NCBI GenBank assembly: GCA_910588335.1
Contig: CAJUQV010000004.1
Span: 62,001 to 126,000 of the forward strand
Source: an uncultured Ruminiclostridium sp.
GTDB taxonomy: Bacteria > Bacillota > Clostridia > Oscillospirales > Ruminococcaceae
Reading direction: 5' to 3'
Length of the DNA stretch: 64,000 bases
Shown: in pieces, positions 16,504 through 25,687 of the stretch
Layout of the letters: each line of letters begins with the position of its first letter
Position numbering within the stretch: the first letter of the stretch is position 1
Made by a program: the position numbers and the translations under genes
Notes under the pieces: generated by a model
The model's database searches: none
What the model saw: the letters and a program-made list of their open reading frames with translations, nothing else
What the model was told of the DNA's origin: nothing

Positions 16504-18432
16504 ATGGGACAAACTCTCACCGAAAAAATAATCTCCGCTCATATTGTTGACGGAAAACCCGTAAAGGGCACCGAAATCGGTTTGAAAATCGATCAGACGC
16601 TTACCCAGGATGCTACGGGTACAATGGCTTACCTCCAGTTTGAAGCGATGGGCGTTGATCGGGTTAAAACGGAGCGTTCCGTTGCATATATAGATCATAA
16701 CACGTTGCAGTCAGGCTTTGAAAACGCCGATGATCACCGCTTTATCGGCAGCGTGGCCAAAAAACACGGTATTTGGTTTTCCCGTCCCGGAAACGGCATT
16801 TGTCATCAAGTACACCTTGAACGGTACGGGAAGCCCGGAAAAACGCTTATAGGCTCCGATTCCCATACTCCAACCGGCGGAGGAATAGGAATGTTCGCCT
16901 GCGGAGCCGGGGGACTTGACGTGGCTGTTGCCATGGGCGGAGGCGCTTATTACATAACAATGCCCGAAGTGGTGAAGATTGAACTTAAAGGAAAACTTAA
17001 CGACTGGGTTTCCGCCAAGGACGTAATTTTAAAGGTATTGCAGCTCCTTTCCGTAAAAGGCGGAGTGGGCAAGGTGATGGAGTATGCGGGAGAAGGGGTA
17101 AAAACCCTTTCAGTGCCAGAACGCGCAACTATTACCAATATGGGCGCGGAGCTGGGCGCAACCACTTCGATTTTCCCCTCCGACGAAGTAACAAAAGCGT
17201 TTTTGAAGGCACAGGGACGCGAAGAGGACTGGATTGAACTTAAAGCGGATGAGGACGCGGTTTACGATAAGGTTGTTGAAATCAACCTTTCCGAGCTGAC
17301 CCCTTTGGCCGCCTGCCCTCACAGCCCCGACAACGTTAAAACCGTCGAGGACATAGGAGCAATCAAGGTGGATCAGGTCTGCATAGGCTCCTGCACCAAC
17401 TCCTCTCTTCAGGATTTATTGAAAGTTGCCCATATCCTTAAGGGAAAGACGGTTCATCCCGATGTAAGTCTCGCGATCGCCCCCGGTTCAAAACAGGTTT
17501 ATAATATGATGGCGCGCTGTGGCGCTTTGTCCGATCTTATCGACGCGGGAGCGAGAATACTCGAATGCGCCTGCGGTCCTTGTATCGGAATGGGTCAATC
17601 CCCGAATTCAAAAGGAATTTCACTTCGCACCTTTAACAGAAACTTTGAAGGCAGAAGCGGTACAAGGGACGGACAGATTTATCTGGTATCTCCCGAAACC
17701 GCCGCCGCTTCCGCTGTTGCGGGAGTATTTACCGATCCGAGAAGCTTAGGCGAAATGCCCCCTTATATAATGCCCGAAAAATTTTATATCAACGACAATA
17801 TGGTTATTCCCCCCGCGTCCCCCGAAGAGGCGAAAAATGTGGAAATACTCAGGGGTCCCAATATAAAGCCCTTCCCCGTAAACACCTCTCTCGCGGAAAG
17901 CATTGATGCAAAGGTAAGCTTAAAGGTGGGCGATAACATCACTACCGACCATATAATGCCCGCCGGAGCCAAAATACTTCCGCTGCGCTCCAATATCCCC
18001 GCTATTTCGCAGCACTGCTTTGCCGTTTGCGACGAAAGCTTTCCCAAGAGAGCTCAGGAACTGGGTAAGAGCATTGTGGTGGGCGGCGTTAATTACGGTC
18101 AGGGTTCGTCGAGAGAACACGCGGCTTTGGCTCCTCTTTATTTGGGTGTAAAGGCTATAATCTGTAAGTCTTTTGCCCGCATACACCGTCAGAATCTTAT
18201 AAATAACGGAATACTCCCTCTTGAATTTATCAGTGAAGAGGATTATGACAAGATAGAACAGGGTGACGAGCTCCTTATTGAAAACATCAGAAGCATTATA
18301 GAAAACGATTCCGATATTGTTGTAAGAAACAAAACGAAAAATATTGACATTCCCGTTAAGTGCGAGCTTTCAGAAAGAGGAAAGGGAATGATTTTGGCGG
18401 GCGGACTTCTGAATTACACTAAAAATTCTTAA
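16504..18432 (+). CDS. acn: Aconitate hydratase, short (Aquifex-type) form
   Basis: Isomerises citrate to isocitrate with a [4Fe-4S] cluster. The 642 residues match the compact aconitase type rather than the 850-900-residue AcnA/AcnB. Cluster cysteines are in CIGSCTNSS (near 300) and CACGPCIGMG (near 355), with the swivel-domain motif GGVNYGQGSSREHAAL near 540. ATGAAAGGA precedes the start. With icd downstream it forms the oxidative TCA branch that makes 2-oxoglutarate for glutamate; no citrate synthase is seen in the window. Confidence 0.95.
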   Translation: MGQTLTEKIISAHIVDGKPVKGTEIGLKIDQTLTQDATGTMAYLQFEAMGVDRVKTERSVAYIDHNTLQSGFENADDHRFIGSVAKKHGIWFSRPGNGICHQVHLERYGKPGKTLIGSDSHTPTGGGIGMFACGAGGLDVAVAMGGGAYYITMPEVVKIELKGKLNDWVSAKDVILKVLQLLSVKGGVGKVMEYAGEGVKTLSVPERATITNMGAELGATTSIFPSDEVTKAFLKAQGREEDWIELKADEDAVYDKVVEINLSELTPLAACPHSPDNVKTVEDIGAIKVDQVCIGSCTNSSLQDLLKVAHILKGKTVHPDVSLAIAPGSKQVYNMMARCGALSDLIDAGARILECACGPCIGMGQSPNSKGISLRTFNRNFEGRSGTRDGQIYLVSPETAAASAVAGVFTDPRSLGEMPPYIMPEKFYINDNMVIPPASPEEAKNVEILRGPNIKPFPVNTSLAESIDAKVSLKVGDNITTDHIMPAGAKILPLRSNIPAISQHCFAVCDESFPKRAQELGKSIVVGGVNYGQGSSREHAALAPLYLGVKAIICKSFARIHRQNLINNGILPLEFISEEDYDKIEQGDELLIENIRSIIENDSDIVVRNKTKNIDIPVKCELSERGKGMILAGGLLNYTKNS

Positions 18433-18451
18433 ACATTAAAAGGATATTTAT

Positions 18452-18652
18452 ATGAAAAACGAAAAAAAGCCCAACAGAACCCCGATTCGTATAATAAAAG
18501 CTTTTCTTCTCGGACTGATATCCGGAATGCTGCTGCTTGAATACGCGAGAAACAGGAAAAGACCCGTTTTGTCCTGCTGTGAGCGCGATGATAATGAGGT
18601 GCCGGAAGAAAGCATAAAACTTAATAAAAACAGCAAGGAGAAACAAGAATGA
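18452..18652 (+). CDS. Small membrane protein, 66 residues
   Basis: Starts MKNEKKPNRTPIRIIKAF, then a single hydrophobic segment (about 14-31, AFLLGLISGMLLLEYA), then a polar tail with a CC pair. AAAAGGATATTT precedes ATG. It starts 19 nt after aconitase and overlaps the next small gene by the ATGA tetranucleotide, indicating translational coupling. No family recognised. Its conserved position between two TCA genes would be worth testing in relatives. Confidence 0.65.
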   Translation: MKNEKKPNRTPIRIIKAFLLGLISGMLLLEYARNRKRPVLSCCERDDNEVPEESIKLNKNSKEKQE

Positions 18653-18843
18653 AAAAAACATACGCTATTATTGCCGTAGTTTCCTTTATTTTCGGTCTGG
18701 CGGCGGGCATTATATTCGCTCTTGTAAAAATATCCAAGAAATTTGAGTACGAGCTTGAGACGATGTTCGCGGATAAAGTAAGTGATGACCCGGATATAGA
18801 AGAGCTGTACGCCATAGACGGATTCGACGGCTTGGAAGAATAA
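18649..18843 (+). CDS. Small membrane protein, 64 residues
   Basis: One N-terminal hydrophobic segment (about 4-28, with FIFGLAAGIIFALV) followed by a charged acidic tail ending GLEE. AAGGAG lies 8 nt before ATG inside the preceding gene. The first segment could be a signal anchor. It overlaps the preceding gene by four bases and lies 99 nt before icd. No family recognised. Confidence 0.65.
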   Translation: MKKTYAIIAVVSFIFGLAAGIIFALVKISKKFEYELETMFADKVSDDPDIEELYAIDGFDGLEE

Positions 18844-18942
18844 AGGCAATATTACCTTTAACGGCAGAAATTTAAAACGAATTTCGTCAGGAAACAACAA
18901 AGACTGCTCCATAAAAATTAAAGGACAAAGAAAGGACAGCCA

Positions 18943-20154
18943 ATGGAAAAGATTAAAATGCCCACTCCTCTTGTGGAGATGGACGGGGACGAAATGACCC
19001 GTATTATCTGGAAAATGATTAAGGAAATTCTTCTCACGCCTTATATCGAGCTTAACACCGAATATTACGATCTGGGGCTTGTTCACAGAAACGAGACCGA
19101 CGATCAAGTGACGGTTGACAGCGCCAACGCCACAAAAAAATATGGCGTTGCGGTAAAGTGTGCCACAATTACCCCCAACGCCCAGAGAATGACGGAATAT
19201 GACCTTAAGGAAATGTGGAAGTCGCCCAACGGCACCATCAGGGCTATATTAGACGGCACCGTTTTTAGAGCGCCCATTATCGTAAACGGCATTACCCCGC
19301 TTATCCCCACTTGGAAAAAACCCATCACCATCGCGCGTCACGCTTATGGCGACGTTTATAAAAATACCGAGATGACAGTTCCCAAGGGCAGCAGGGCGGA
19401 GCTTGTTGTAACCGACGAAAACGGAAACGAAACCCGTGAGCTTATTCACAGCTTCAACGGCTCCGACGGAATTATTCAGGGTCTGCATAACCTTGATCAA
19501 AGCATAGGCAGCTTTGCCCGCTCATGTTTTAACTTTGCCCTTGACGTTAAGCAGGATCTTTGGTTTGCCACCAAGGACACCATTTCCAAAAAATACGATC
19601 ACCGCTTTAAGGATATTTTTTCTGAAATATACGAAAAAGAATATAAGGATAAATTTGCGCAGGCGGGTGTTGAGTATTTCTACACTCTTATCGACGATGC
19701 GGTTGCCCGTGTGGTACGGTCTGAGGGAGGCTACATCTGGGCCTGTAAGAATTACGACGGCGACGTTATGTCGGATATGGTTGCCACCGCTTTCGGAAGT
19801 TTGGGTATGATGACCTCCGTTTTAGTGTCTCCCGATGGGGTTTATGAATACGAAGCCGCTCACGGCACCGTAACAAGGCATTATTATAAGCACCTTAAGG
19901 GCGAGGAAACCTCAACCAACTCCGTAGCCACAATTTTTGCATGGAGCGGCGCGCTTAAAAAGAGGGGACAGATAGACAATGTGAGCGAGCTTGTTTCCTT
20001 TGCCGAAAAGCTGGAACAGGCTACCGTTCGTACCATTGAAGAAGGCGTTATGACCGGTGATCTTGCGGCGCTTTCAAAGCTTCCCGACAAAAAGAAAGTA
20101 AATACCCGTCAGTTTTTGCTGGAAATAAAGGACAGACTGGAAAAGCTGCTTTAA
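18943..20154 (+). CDS. icd: Isocitrate dehydrogenase (NADP type, eukaryote-like subfamily)
   Basis: Oxidative decarboxylation of isocitrate to 2-oxoglutarate. At 403 residues with VEMDGDEMTRIIW at the N-terminus, CATITPNAQRM, SPNGTIRAILDGTVFR, the metal-binding DDAVARVVRSEGG region and EAAHGTVTRHY, it belongs to the homodimeric type close to eukaryotic NADP enzymes rather than the E. coli type. AAAGGACAG precedes ATG. It shares the aconitase transcript. Downstream lie a hairpin and rex. Confidence 0.95.
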   Translation: MEKIKMPTPLVEMDGDEMTRIIWKMIKEILLTPYIELNTEYYDLGLVHRNETDDQVTVDSANATKKYGVAVKCATITPNAQRMTEYDLKEMWKSPNGTIRAILDGTVFRAPIIVNGITPLIPTWKKPITIARHAYGDVYKNTEMTVPKGSRAELVVTDENGNETRELIHSFNGSDGIIQGLHNLDQSIGSFARSCFNFALDVKQDLWFATKDTISKKYDHRFKDIFSEIYEKEYKDKFAQAGVEYFYTLIDDAVARVVRSEGGYIWACKNYDGDVMSDMVATAFGSLGMMTSVLVSPDGVYEYEAAHGTVTRHYYKHLKGEETSTNSVATIFAWSGALKKRGQIDNVSELVSFAEKLEQATVRTIEEGVMTGDLAALSKLPDKKKVNTRQFLLEIKDRLEKLL

Positions 20155-20169
20155 TAAATACATAAAATG

Positions 20170-20195
20170 CCGCGTTCGTTTTTCTTAAAACGCGG
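20170..20195 (+). terminator. Hairpin between icd and rex
   Basis: CCGCGTT pairs with AACGCGG around a 12-nt loop. There is no T-run after it, so it may be an attenuating or RNA-stabilising hairpin rather than a full terminator. Confidence 0.45.
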
Positions 20196-20240
20196 CTGCG
20201 GCAAGAGATACTTTATGCCTCGGAAGGAGTGTGAAATCCT

Positions 20241-20879
20241 TTGCCAAAAGACGGAAAAATATCCAATTCGGTTATTCGGCGTTTACCAAGATACTATCGT
20301 TTTTTGGGCGAGCTTCAGGAGGAAGGTATAACCAAAATATCATCCGGCGAACTTTCACAGCGTATGAAACTTACCGCCTCCCAGATAAGGCAGGACCTGA
20401 ACTGTTTCGGCGGATTCGGACAACAGGGTTACGGCTACAACGTGTCTGAGCTGAGAGCGGAAATAGGCGGAATTATCGGTACCGACAAGCGCTTGAACGC
20501 CATTCTTGTAGGCGCGGGCAATCTGGGCAAAGCCGTGGCTCTGCATTTGAATTTTGAAAACTGCGGCTGTAAACTTATAGGGGTGTTTGATTCAAATCCT
20601 GAACTCAGCAACACTCCCATTGGAAACGGGAAAATTTTGAGCATCTCCTTTTTGGAAAGCTTTTGTAAGGCCAATAAGCCGCAGATGGCTATTTTATGTA
20701 TACCGAAGGAAAGCGCTAAAGAGCTTTGCGACAAGCTTGTGGAACTTGGTATACGTTCCTTCTGGAATTTTTCTCACTTTGATTTGAATCCGGAATATGG
20801 GGACGAGGACATTGTGGTGGAGAATGTTCATCTGGGTGACAGCCTGCTGACGCTGGCTTATAAAACCAATAACAGGTAA
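20241..20879 (+). CDS. rex: Redox-sensing transcriptional repressor Rex
   Basis: NADH/NAD-ratio sensor of 212 residues that represses fermentation and NADH-consuming genes. A winged helix (about 1-80, with SQIRQDLNCFGGFGQQGYGY) is followed by a Rossmann domain with VGAGNLGKAVALH. The start codon is TTG at 20241, with AAGGAG 11 nt upstream; no better ATG exists. It follows icd and may be partly cotranscribed. I did not find a convincing Rex operator in the window. Confidence 0.94.
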   Translation: MPKDGKISNSVIRRLPRYYRFLGELQEEGITKISSGELSQRMKLTASQIRQDLNCFGGFGQQGYGYNVSELRAEIGGIIGTDKRLNAILVGAGNLGKAVALHLNFENCGCKLIGVFDSNPELSNTPIGNGKILSISFLESFCKANKPQMAILCIPKESAKELCDKLVELGIRSFWNFSHFDLNPEYGDEDIVVENVHLGDSLLTLAYKTNNR

Positions 20880-20917
20880 TTTTTATTGGTATGAATATCC
20901 GCGCATGCAGTAAGGAT

Positions 20918-21010
20918 TATACTAATAACCATTTTGACACAGGATAAAATCATAGTCAAAATGGTTTGCACCCAAAACACAAATCCAACAGTTTTAAAAG
21001 GGATTAGTAT
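20918..21010. repeat. R3 modular hairpin element
   Basis: Read on the minus strand: ATACTAATCCCTTTTAAAAC, then GTTTTGGGTGCA, then a hairpin cassette of AACCATTTTGAC arms, then TTAGTAT. The same constant arms occur at 45.8 and 46.9 kb with different hairpin cassettes. Confidence 0.75.
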
Positions 21011-21040
21011 TGCATCGTTTAGCAAAGCCTCAGATCATAT

Positions 21041-21083
21041 AAAAAGACCATAATCTTGTTAAAATAAGATTATGGCCTTTTTT
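21041..21083. terminator. Bidirectional terminator
   Basis: AAAAAGACCATAATCTT pairs with AAGATTATGGCCTTTTT around a short AT loop, with T-runs on both strands. It serves rex (plus) and the repeat-protein gene (minus). Confidence 0.85.
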
Positions 21084-21088
21084 AAATT

Positions 21089-21712
21089 TTAAAGTTGGTC
21101 AACTATTTCCAATTCTTCAAAAAGTGAGCTTTCATCGTCATCCAGTGCCTCAACCTCGGCATCAGGAATCCCTTCGGTAAATTCCTCGTCAATGTCGTCC
21201 GCGTCAGCGGGAGCAACATTGATGGAAGTAACCAGATTTTTAATTTCCTTTAGATCCTCTTTGATATTCCCGCCGGTTTCTCTGAGCTCGTCCCCGATCT
21301 TAGCGCCGGTTTCCTTAAGCTCTCCCCTTATATTTCCGGTAGTCTCCTTCATTTGTTCCTTTACGTTTCCGGTAGTTTCCTTGACGCGGTCACGAAGTGT
21401 TTCCGTAGTTTCCTTTACCTGTTCCTTAAAGCTTTCACCGGTTTCTTTAATGAGTTCAACCGTCTCTTCGCCTTTCTTGATCATATCTTCGGATTTAACC
21501 TGCTTTATACCCTCGGAAATTTTGTCGGCGGTGGTTTTTATGGTTCCTACCGCGTACATGGAAGCTCTGTGAAGCTTTCCGCCCTTTTGTGTTTCTTCTT
21601 TATATTCGGTGTAAGCGGAAGTATCTTCTTTTTTTTCTGTCATCTTTTTATACACTAAGTATCCTACGCTGACGGTTCCCGCCAATGCCAATAACGCTGT
21701 TAAAGTTTTCAT
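21089..21712 (-). CDS. Membrane-anchored protein with 11-residue amphipathic repeats
   Basis: A 207-residue protein with an N-terminal hydrophobic anchor (about 2-22), a basic linker, and at about 90-160 six tandem 11-residue units of the form KETTxxxxxxx (KETTETLRDRV, KETTGNVKEQM, KETTGNIRGEL, KETGAKIGDEL and similar). The C-terminus is acidic. It resembles YtxH-like and group-3 LEA-like repeat proteins, which form amphipathic helices and are often stress-linked; function here is inferred only. AGAAAGGGCAATTG precedes ATG. Confidence 0.75.
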   Translation of the reverse strand: MKTLTALLALAGTVSVGYLVYKKMTEKKEDTSAYTEYKEETQKGGKLHRASMYAVGTIKTTADKISEGIKQVKSEDMIKKGEETVELIKETGESFKEQVKETTETLRDRVKETTGNVKEQMKETTGNIRGELKETGAKIGDELRETGGNIKEDLKEIKNLVTSINVAPADADDIDEEFTEGIPDAEVEALDDDESSLFEELEIVDQL

Positions 21713-21769
21713 ATCAATTGCCCTTTCTACATTATCGTGATGGTATCATTGTATAATTTTACCATAAAT

Positions 21770-22471
21770 TTACTTAAAAGTAAATACTTTATCCGAAAAA
21801 TTTTCAGGATACGCTTCAAGATAAAAAATAGGAAGTCCCATTTGAGTAAAGCGCTCCTCATATTCGGTCATAATATTCCCCGTTATTTTGCTGTTATGTA
21901 GATCGAGAGAAACATTTCTCAGACTAAAGCCGTTTTGGGAAAAATTTTCTATTGAAAATTCAAAAAGCCGCCTATTGTCCGTTTTTTGTTTTATGCAGCC
22001 TCCTTCGTTCAGTATTGAACGGTATATCTTTAAAAAAACAGGATGTGTAAGCCGATGCTTAGAGTAGCTTTCCTTGGGATAAGGGCAGCTAAAATTAAGA
22101 TATATCATTTCCACCGATCCGGAGACAAATATTTTTTCAAGATACTCCGCTTTTCCCGCATAATATCTGAGATTTCTTATTCCGCTTTCCATTGTCCTCT
22201 CCATAGCGGTAATAAGCACGTTTGGAGTCTGCTCCAGAGCTATGAAATTTCTATTTGGGTTTTCCTCCGCCATTTGCTGAATAAACCGTCCTTTGCCGCA
22301 GCCTATTTCCAGGTGAACGGGATTTTCGTTCCCAAATACGGTTTTTACGTCAAAGGGCTGCGTTATGGGACGTTCCCTTTGCTCAGCTATATAATCCGGG
22401 AGCCAGCCAAGGCACACCGTGCCGCACTTCTCCATACGCTCCTCCAAATGACGTTTTTTCCTCATTCTCAT
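21770..22471 (-). CDS. trmB: tRNA (guanine-N7-)-methyltransferase
   Basis: SAM-dependent methylation of G46 in tRNA variable loops. The 233 residues show the SAM motif LEIGCGKGRFI near 54-64 and the C-terminal TEYEERF segment typical of TrmB. The usual DPWPK catalytic stretch reads CPYPK (NFSCPYPKESYSKHRL), replacing the acidic residue by cysteine and Trp by Tyr, which may affect activity. GAAAGGGATAC precedes the first ATG, with its own promoter at 22547-22575. Confidence 0.9.
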   Translation of the reverse strand: MRMRKKRHLEERMEKCGTVCLGWLPDYIAEQRERPITQPFDVKTVFGNENPVHLEIGCGKGRFIQQMAEENPNRNFIALEQTPNVLITAMERTMESGIRNLRYYAGKAEYLEKIFVSGSVEMIYLNFSCPYPKESYSKHRLTHPVFLKIYRSILNEGGCIKQKTDNRRLFEFSIENFSQNGFSLRNVSLDLHNSKITGNIMTEYEERFTQMGLPIFYLEAYPENFSDKVFTFK

Positions 22472-22546
22472 TTTAGTATCCCTTTCTCCGAAAGATTTTA
22501 CGGTAAGCGAAATCCTTTATGTACCCCTGTAAAATGGATTCATTAA

Positions 22547-22575
22547 ATTATATCACATTTTTTATGAAATGTCTA
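22547..22575 (-). promoter_or_regulatory. trmB promoter
   Basis: Minus strand TAGACA, 17-bp spacer, TATAAT. Confidence 0.65.
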
Positions 22576-22831
22576 TTATTTTAAATTTTTATTGGTTACA
22601 AGTACGAATGTAAGAAACGTAAAAAAATCTGTTGAAAATTTGTAAAATCTGTTGTAAATGTTTTTGTAACCGGGAATAACTGGTAAAAAGGCATTTTTAA
22701 GCGATTATTTGTTTGTTTTTACATTGAGTAAAAGTGTTTATTAAATCTGATTCTTAAAATATTAGCATTATGAATAAATTCAAGGTTACTTTTTTGTTAT
22801 TTTATATATGCAACCAATTGTTTTTCGGCTC

Positions 22832-22860
22832 TTGACCTTTTGGAAATTTTAGTATATAAT
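22832..22860 (+). promoter_or_regulatory. Promoter of the GGDEF/EAL gene
   Basis: TTGACC, 17-bp spacer, TATAAT. The surrounding 22.55-23.08 kb is AT-rich and otherwise empty apart from this and the trmB promoter; the transcript would have a leader of more than 200 nt with no riboswitch I could recognise. Confidence 0.75.
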
Positions 22861-23084
22861 ATTATCAGTAAAAATAAATAAAAAAATCCTATTGTATCAG
22901 CGGAAATTTTATAGGACATTTTCGGATACATTATATACATATTCGGACAATACCATTTTTTATTTAATTTTCTTCCGAATTTTGACGGATAAATGTACTA
23001 TTGCCAATGAGAGGAAATCATTGCTTCAGACCTCGAAAAAACAAATTTAGGGCACTTATCCAAGCCCCGGAGGAGGCACATAAT

Positions 23085-25622
23085 TTGCAGCAGCCTTACA
23101 TACATAATGATACCGAATTTATCGGTAGTGTAAAAATTCTTATAACTGACAGGGACGCTAATATATTAAATGCCGACGAAAATGTTTATGTGTTTTTTTC
23201 GGTAAGTAAATCGAAAAGCAGTGAATTGATACGCGCCTTGGATCTTTTGAAATATGTAGATGAAATAAGAGTTATTTCTTCCCAACGTGAAAGCTTCAGC
23301 CTTATTATGAAAAATTCCTGCGGGTACTTTAACGCAGTTTTTACCGTAATTTCCGGAACAAAGGAAGGAATGTCAATAGATTTAAAGCTTTTTAAATCCT
23401 GCGAAACCGATACTGTACTTACGGCGGCGTCTCTTTCGGCCGACAGTGTTTTCCGGTATGAATTTAAAACAAAAAAAATGTTTCTGTACAGCAATCGCGG
23501 CGGCGAATTCGCCTTTACCGGTTGTATGGATGATTTTGAAAAATATTTTGGGGATCACCATGTGGTTCACAGAGATGACGCAGAGAAATTTAAGCTTTTA
23601 TGCCGTAATATCCGCGAGGGCAAACGCGATATACACTGCGAACTCAGATTGTCGGAAAGCGGCTGCGATTATTCCCTTTATTCAATAAAGGCACGCACCG
23701 CAGTCACGGGAGGAGAAGAGAGCGTCATGGGTCTTATCGCCAATATAGATACCGAAAAAGGCGTTATACTTGCCGACGGACAATTCCGTGATTTTGAAAA
23801 GGAGATTACCGAATACGTATTTGACATAGCCGACAGATCCGCGGATGCCGACGAGGCGATACAGTCGGTGTTGACTAAGACGGGAAAGCATTTCGGAACG
23901 GAAAGAGTTTATCTTCTTGAAACGAGTGAAACGCCCTTTTCGCTGACAGTTACCCACAGCTATTTTTCCTCCGATGAATACCGTGTCAAGGGGGATCCCG
24001 AAAAAACCGACAGCAGGGGCTGGAGCTTGATGCTGTCCCAGTTTGACCGCAGCGGAATGATTCGCTCCCATGACTGCGAAAATGACCATATTCCCGATGT
24101 ACTGACAGCGTTTTCGCTATCGCTTTTCGGAAGAGCTAAATCGGTTGTATATTGTTCCATAAAAAATAACGGGAAATTCGGCGGTGTTTTGTGTATAGAA
24201 AGCTTTAAGGACGCAAAAAGTTTTTCAGACCTGAACATAGGAGAAATAAAGACAGTAAGCCGAATCATATCCTCTTACCTTTTCAAGCTGAGAGAATATC
24301 GCAGTGCCAAAACCACCATAGATCGTCTTACCAATTACGATAAACTCACGGGAATGCCGAATCTCAACAGGTTTAAGCGTATTGCGGAGGAGGCTCTTCG
24401 TGCGGAGGCAAATCCCGAATCCCTTTCCCTTATTTATTACGACATCAATAATTTTAAATATATAAACGAAAAATACGGCGAGGAAAGCGGGGATCATTTG
24501 CTGATTGACTTTGCGGAAAGTATCGCCCCAAACAACAGGGAAACCATTTTTAGCTGCCGCGTATTTTCCGATAAATTTGTACAGTTGGTGCGCTGTCCCG
24601 AAGCGGAAGTTGAGGATACCGCCATTTCGGTAGTAAATTCATTTGTTTATAATGAACAGCTTAAACACTCCGGTTACAAGGTTACTTTCTCCTGCGGTTT
24701 ATACACGTTCAGGGACAAGGAAACGGACATTAACATCGCACTCGACAATGTCACTCTTGCATCCAAAGCGGAAAGAAACATAGCGGAAACCACCTGCGTC
24801 AGATACCGTGACGATATGCGAAGCGGGTTACGACAGGAAATTGAAATGCTCAACAACGCCATGAAAGGTCTTATCAACCATGAATTTGTGGTTTATTATC
24901 AGCCAAAGGTGGCTTTGGAAAACTCCCATCTGGTGGGCGGAGAAGCTTTGGTGCGCTGGAAAAAACCGGATGGCACAATGATTCCTCCAAACGATTTCAT
25001 ACCATGTCTTGAAAAAAACGGTTTTATAACCGCTTTGGACTTTTATGTATATGAGGAGGTCTGCCGCTTTATAAAGAGCCGCGTGGACAAAAATCTGCCA
25101 ATAGTTCCTATTTCGGTGAACGTTTCCATGCTTCATTTAAAGGAAGAGGGCTTTCTGGACAGAATAAACAGCTTGGTCAAAAGCTATGCCATACCGGCTA
25201 ATCTGCTTGAATTCGAGCTTACCGAGGGAGTGTTTTTGGAAAATGAGAAGGAAGCCCTTAAGATAATGGAAAAAATGAAGGAAATGGGCTTCTTGGTCTC
25301 GATAGATGATTTCGGTTCCGGGTTTTCTTCTCTTAACCTGCTTAAGAATATGCCTGTGGACATTCTTAAAATAGATAAGGAATTTTTTGCCCACGACACT
25401 CTTCATAACAACGACCAGATAATTATTTCAAGTATCATCAATATGGCTAACCGCCTTCACATATCGGTAATATGCGAAGGCGTGGAGACGGTGGATCAGA
25501 TACATTTTCTTAAGGAAACCTGCTGTGATATGGTTCAGGGTTATTTTTACTCAAAGCCCGTAGACGAGGATATGTTTAGGATGTTTAATTCAAATACCGA
25601 CTTCCGCAGGGAAAATGAATGA
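23085..25622 (+). CDS. Cyclic-di-GMP signalling protein: GAF-like, degenerate GGDEF, EAL
   Basis: About 845 residues, soluble. The N-terminal 150 residues are unassigned. A PAS/GAF-like sensory region follows to about 415. The GGDEF domain (about 430-585) starts DKLTGMPNLNRF but has FSDKF in place of GGDEF, so it should not make c-di-GMP. The EAL domain (about 595-845) keeps EALVRW, NVSMLHL, ELTEG, DDFGSGFSSL, KIDKEF and EGVET, so it should be an active phosphodiesterase. I prefer the TTG at 23085 because AGGAGG stands 8 nt before it; TTG at 23001 or ATG at 23007 would add 26-28 residues without a good site. Confidence 0.88.
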   Translation: MQQPYIHNDTEFIGSVKILITDRDANILNADENVYVFFSVSKSKSSELIRALDLLKYVDEIRVISSQRESFSLIMKNSCGYFNAVFTVISGTKEGMSIDLKLFKSCETDTVLTAASLSADSVFRYEFKTKKMFLYSNRGGEFAFTGCMDDFEKYFGDHHVVHRDDAEKFKLLCRNIREGKRDIHCELRLSESGCDYSLYSIKARTAVTGGEESVMGLIANIDTEKGVILADGQFRDFEKEITEYVFDIADRSADADEAIQSVLTKTGKHFGTERVYLLETSETPFSLTVTHSYFSSDEYRVKGDPEKTDSRGWSLMLSQFDRSGMIRSHDCENDHIPDVLTAFSLSLFGRAKSVVYCSIKNNGKFGGVLCIESFKDAKSFSDLNIGEIKTVSRIISSYLFKLREYRSAKTTIDRLTNYDKLTGMPNLNRFKRIAEEALRAEANPESLSLIYYDINNFKYINEKYGEESGDHLLIDFAESIAPNNRETIFSCRVFSDKFVQLVRCPEAEVEDTAISVVNSFVYNEQLKHSGYKVTFSCGLYTFRDKETDINIALDNVTLASKAERNIAETTCVRYRDDMRSGLRQEIEMLNNAMKGLINHEFVVYYQPKVALENSHLVGGEALVRWKKPDGTMIPPNDFIPCLEKNGFITALDFYVYEEVCRFIKSRVDKNLPIVPISVNVSMLHLKEEGFLDRINSLVKSYAIPANLLEFELTEGVFLENEKEALKIMEKMKEMGFLVSIDDFGSGFSSLNLLKNMPVDILKIDKEFFAHDTLHNNDQIIISSIINMANRLHISVICEGVETVDQIHFLKETCCDMVQGYFYSKPVDEDMFRMFNSNTDFRRENE

Positions 25623-25687
25623 AATAAATATATAACAAGTTGCGATTAAATGGCGTTATTCGGTTTATCGGATTATTTAATGTAATT

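Noticed and set aside
20160..20240. Rex operator before rex
   Set aside because: No TTGTGAA/TTCACAA-type or TTGTTAA/TTAACAA-type palindrome is visible; the hairpin present is GC-rich and terminator-like.
22880..23084. c-di-GMP riboswitch before the GGDEF/EAL gene
   Set aside because: The leader is long but I could not find the conserved GEMM-type core, so no riboswitch is claimed.
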